This document shows positions 62,013 to 64,000 of a DNA stretch of 64,000 bases, piece after piece. Numbering within the stretch: position 1 is the first letter of the stretch; every line of letters starts with the position of its first letter. Both the position numbers and the translations under genes were made by a program. Source of the stretch: Sporocytophaga myxococcoides (GTDB lineage: Bacteria; Bacteroidota; Bacteroidia; Cytophagales; Cytophagaceae); contig NZ_BBLT01000003.1 of the NCBI RefSeq assembly GCF_000775915.1, positions 434,001 through 498,000 on the forward strand. The letters are read 5' to 3'. The notes beneath the pieces were generated by a model. The model ran no database searches, was not told the DNA's origin, and saw only the letters and a program-made list of their open reading frames with translations.

Positions 62013-63677
62013 ATGGCAAATAAGAAGCCCAATATATTAGTCATCTGGGGAGATGATATCGGTATTACTAACCTGAGCTGTTACTCAGACGGACTAATGG
62101 GGTACCGTACGCCAAACATTGATAGATTGGCAAATGAAGGTTTAAAGTTTACTGACTCCTATGGAGAGCAGAGTTGTACCGCAGGACGAGCGTCCTTTAT
62201 TACAGGGCAAAGTGGATATCGGACTGGGTTAACAAAAGTAGGTGTACCTGCTTCTTCAATTGGTCTTCAGAAGGAAGATCCTACAATTGCTGAATTGCTT
62301 AAGCCACTTGGTTATGCAACAGGACAGTTCGGTAAAAACCACCTGGGAGACTTGAATAAGTATCTTCCAACTGTTCACGGGTTTGATGAATTCTTTGGTA
62401 ACCTTTATCACTTAAATGCTGAAGAAGAACCTGAAATGGACGATTACCCGCCGGAGGAAGACTTTCCCAATTTCAGAAAGCAATTTGGTCCGCGGGGAGT
62501 AATCCATTCATGGGCTACTGATGTTGACGACCCGACTGAAGAGCCAAGATGGGGGAGAGTTGGAAAGCAAAAGATCGTAGACACAGGTCCTCTAAATACA
62601 AAAAGAATGGAGACCTGTGATGACGAATTCGTTGATGCAGCAAAGAAATTTATAAAGAAACAGACGGATGCTGAAACTCCATTTTTTGTATGGGTTAATA
62701 CAACTCATATGCACCTATATACCCATACCAAGCCCGAGAGCATAGGTCAGGCTGGAAGATGGCAGTCCAGATACCATGATACAATGATTGATCATGATAA
62801 AAATGTCGGACAACTTCTGGATTATCTTGATGAACTGGGTATTACTGAAGATACTGTTGTCGTTTACAGTACTGACAACGGACCTCATATGAACACCTGG
62901 CCTGATGGTGCAATGACACCTTTCAGAAGTGAAAAGGATACTAACTGGGAGGGCGCATTCCGTGTGCCTGAGCTTATAAGATGGCCTGGAAAAATAAAGG
63001 CAGGAACTGTTTCCAATGAGATCGTTCATCACCATGACTGGTTGCCTACTTTCCTGGCTATGGCCGGAGATCCAAATATTGTAGAAAAGCTTAAGAAAGG
63101 ACACACTGCTGGTGATAAAACATTTAAAGTTCATATAGATGGGTATAATCTTCTTCCTTATTTGCTTGGAGAAGAAGTGAGAAGTCCGCGCAAGGGCTTT
63201 ATATACTTCGATGATGATGGTAATCTTGTAGCCTTAAGATATGATAACTGGAAGATGGTTTTTATGGAGCAAAGAGCTCAGGGAACTTTGAGGATCTGGG
63301 GAGAGCCATTCACTCCATTAAGGTTGCCTAAGCTGTATAATTTGCGAACAGACCCGTTTGAACGAGCAGACATTACATCAAATACTTATTATGACTGGTT
63401 TATCCATCATGCATATCTGATTTATGCTGCGCAATCAATTGCTCTTGAATTTGCAAATACCTTTAAGGATTTTCCACCTAGGCAAAAAGCTGCTAGCTTT
63501 ACAATTGATCAGGCATTAGAGAAGATGGCAGCTGCCAATGAAGTCAGATTTACTGAAGAGGCTAAACCTGTCCAGCAGGAAGATCAGAAAAAGTCTAAGG
63601 CTTTTACTCAACGTGAAAGCGAAAGGCCACCTAAAGGTCAGACAAAATCTGAGAAGCCTAAGGAAAAGAAGGAGTAA
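62013..63677 (+). CDS. Arylsulfatase family protein
   Basis: Sulfatase of 554 residues. Metal-binding WGDDIG (Asp14, Asp15) and the formylglycine motif CTAGRASFITG (Cys55, CxAxR form) are at the N-terminus; TGQFGKNHLGD, DHDKNVGQLLDYL and VVYSTDNGPHMNTWP (metal Asp-Asn) follow. It starts MANKKPNILV with no signal peptide, unlike most Bacteroidota polysaccharide sulfatases, so it is probably cytoplasmic like the AtsA/PAS group. The last 45 residues are Lys/Glu/Pro-rich and outside the fold. Maturation needs a formylglycine-generating enzyme, not in this window. Confidence 0.92.
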   Translation: MANKKPNILVIWGDDIGITNLSCYSDGLMGYRTPNIDRLANEGLKFTDSYGEQSCTAGRASFITGQSGYRTGLTKVGVPASSIGLQKEDPTIAELLKPLGYATGQFGKNHLGDLNKYLPTVHGFDEFFGNLYHLNAEEEPEMDDYPPEEDFPNFRKQFGPRGVIHSWATDVDDPTEEPRWGRVGKQKIVDTGPLNTKRMETCDDEFVDAAKKFIKKQTDAETPFFVWVNTTHMHLYTHTKPESIGQAGRWQSRYHDTMIDHDKNVGQLLDYLDELGITEDTVVVYSTDNGPHMNTWPDGAMTPFRSEKDTNWEGAFRVPELIRWPGKIKAGTVSNEIVHHHDWLPTFLAMAGDPNIVEKLKKGHTAGDKTFKVHIDGYNLLPYLLGEEVRSPRKGFIYFDDDGNLVALRYDNWKMVFMEQRAQGTLRIWGEPFTPLRLPKLYNLRTDPFERADITSNTYYDWFIHHAYLIYAAQSIALEFANTFKDFPPRQKAASFTIDQALEKMAAANEVRFTEEAKPVQQEDQKKSKAFTQRESERPPKGQTKSEKPKEKKE

Positions 63678-63690
63678 ATATGTTGTGAAA

Positions 63691-63729
63691 TAATAATAAT
63701 GGTCTTCATAATGAAGACCATTGTTATTA
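63691..63729. terminator. Bidirectional terminator between convergent genes
   Basis: TAATAATAATGGTCTTCA (63691-63708) pairs with 63712-63729 around a 3-base loop with one mismatch, lying between the sulfatase gene (plus) and the partial minus-strand gene. Confidence 0.75.
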
Positions 63730-63814
63730 TATATAAGAGGGCTGACAACAGAGCTAGATCGCACATACAATTCTTAAATTGAAGATTTATCAGAAATCTT
63801 CCTCTGGTTTGAAA

Positions 63815-64000
63815 TTATTTATTTTTTTTTGAGCGCATTGCTTTAACGACTCTTAAATTTTTATCCTTTGATAACTTTTTATATTCTTCAGTTTCTAAAC
63901 CATACAATGCAATTTTCCCTTCTCCATTGAAGTGAATTCCATATCCATACCTTTTTGTCAATGGAGATGAGCGTAAGCAAGCTTGTCCTTTAGAAAAGAA
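63815..64000 (-). CDS. DUF6157-like protein (5' partial, runs off the window)
   Basis: A minus-strand frame is open from the window edge to a TAA at 63817-63815 and encodes 61 residues: FFSKGQACLRSSPLTKRYGYG, GEGKIALYGLETEEYKKL, VVKAMRSKKNK. The CLRxSPLTKRYGYGIHF and KIALYGLE segments match my recollection of the C-terminal part of DUF6157 proteins, a small family without known function. The start lies beyond the window. It is convergent with the sulfatase gene across a shared terminator. The coding call is firmer than the family name. Confidence 0.65.
   Translation of the reverse strand, partial: FFSKGQACLRSSPLTKRYGYGIHFNGEGKIALYGLETEEYKKLSKDKNLRVVKAMRSKKNK

Noticed and set aside
1-64000. 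tRNA, rRNA, riboswitch or CRISPR features
   Set aside because: Reading the intergenic regions I found no cloverleaf ends, CCA-type 3' ends, T-loop consensus, or regularly spaced repeats with unique spacers. A covariance-model scan would be needed to exclude weak candidates.

Overview
The window reads as a chromosomal segment from a Bacteroidota bacterium, most likely a Cytophagales gliding or soil type near Sporocytophaga/Cytophaga. This is inference from gene content. The supporting signs are a secreted protein with a C-terminal type IX secretion sorting domain, a bacterial PcrB/GGGP-synthase-type enzyme, the order panC - short glycogen synthase - DUF4270 - glmS, 7TMR-DISM and LytTR signalling genes, TAnnTTTG-type -7 promoter elements, weak use of Shine-Dalgarno sites, and AT-rich DNA. 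I see no tRNA, rRNA, CRISPR array, phage or complete insertion sequence. The only transposase-like sequence is a DNA-binding module fused to a receptor.

Region 1 (1-9.95 kb) is a phosphate-starvation island: a PhoB-like response regulator (5' end outside the window), a PlcP-type metallophosphoesterase, a 40-codon ORF coupled by ATGA overlaps on both sides, a GT28/MurG-like glycosyltransferase, a GH1 enzyme, an OprP-type porin, and pstS-pstC-pstA-pstB-phoU closed by a strong terminator. Two promoter regions carry TTAACA/TGTTAA half-sites phased at 11 bp, and an 18-mer before the porin recurs exactly, inverted, before pstS. The likely job is phosphate capture plus replacement of phospholipids by glycolipids.

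Region 2 (10-28 kb) is mostly envelope and housekeeping: a barrel-like protein, a holin-like/PcrB operon, an AraC regulator, an acyl-CoA dehydrogenase, a minus-strand operon panC-panD-flippase-rfaE2-zinc peptidase, then short GT5 - DUF4270 - glmS, ridA, gltX, and a PAP2/ArnT-like/GT2 lipid-glycosylation group. Region 3 (28-36 kb) holds a saccharopine-dehydrogenase-like enzyme and the 2-oxoglutarate dehydrogenase genes sucA-sucB-(secreted unknown)-lpd.

Region 4 (36-64 kb) is more accessory. It has VOC and SRPBCC proteins, a Cys/Gly-tailed membrane protein, a receiver protein, a phosphoesterase-Omp85 fusion, a convergent pair (HD/Pycsar-effector-like membrane protein and class III cyclase-like DUF2652 protein), an SDR enzyme, small proteins, a TPR protein, two transglutaminase-fold proteins, a DyP peroxidase with a duplicated-domain membrane partner, a LytTR regulator, a 7TMR-DISM receptor fused to an IS1595-type zinc ribbon, an ELWxxDGT-repeat T9SS cargo protein, an arylsulfatase and, at the edge, a partial DUF6157-like gene. 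The best candidates for undescribed biology are the receptor-transposase-module fusion, the cyclase/HD-effector pair, and the phosphate island with its microprotein and phased operator array.
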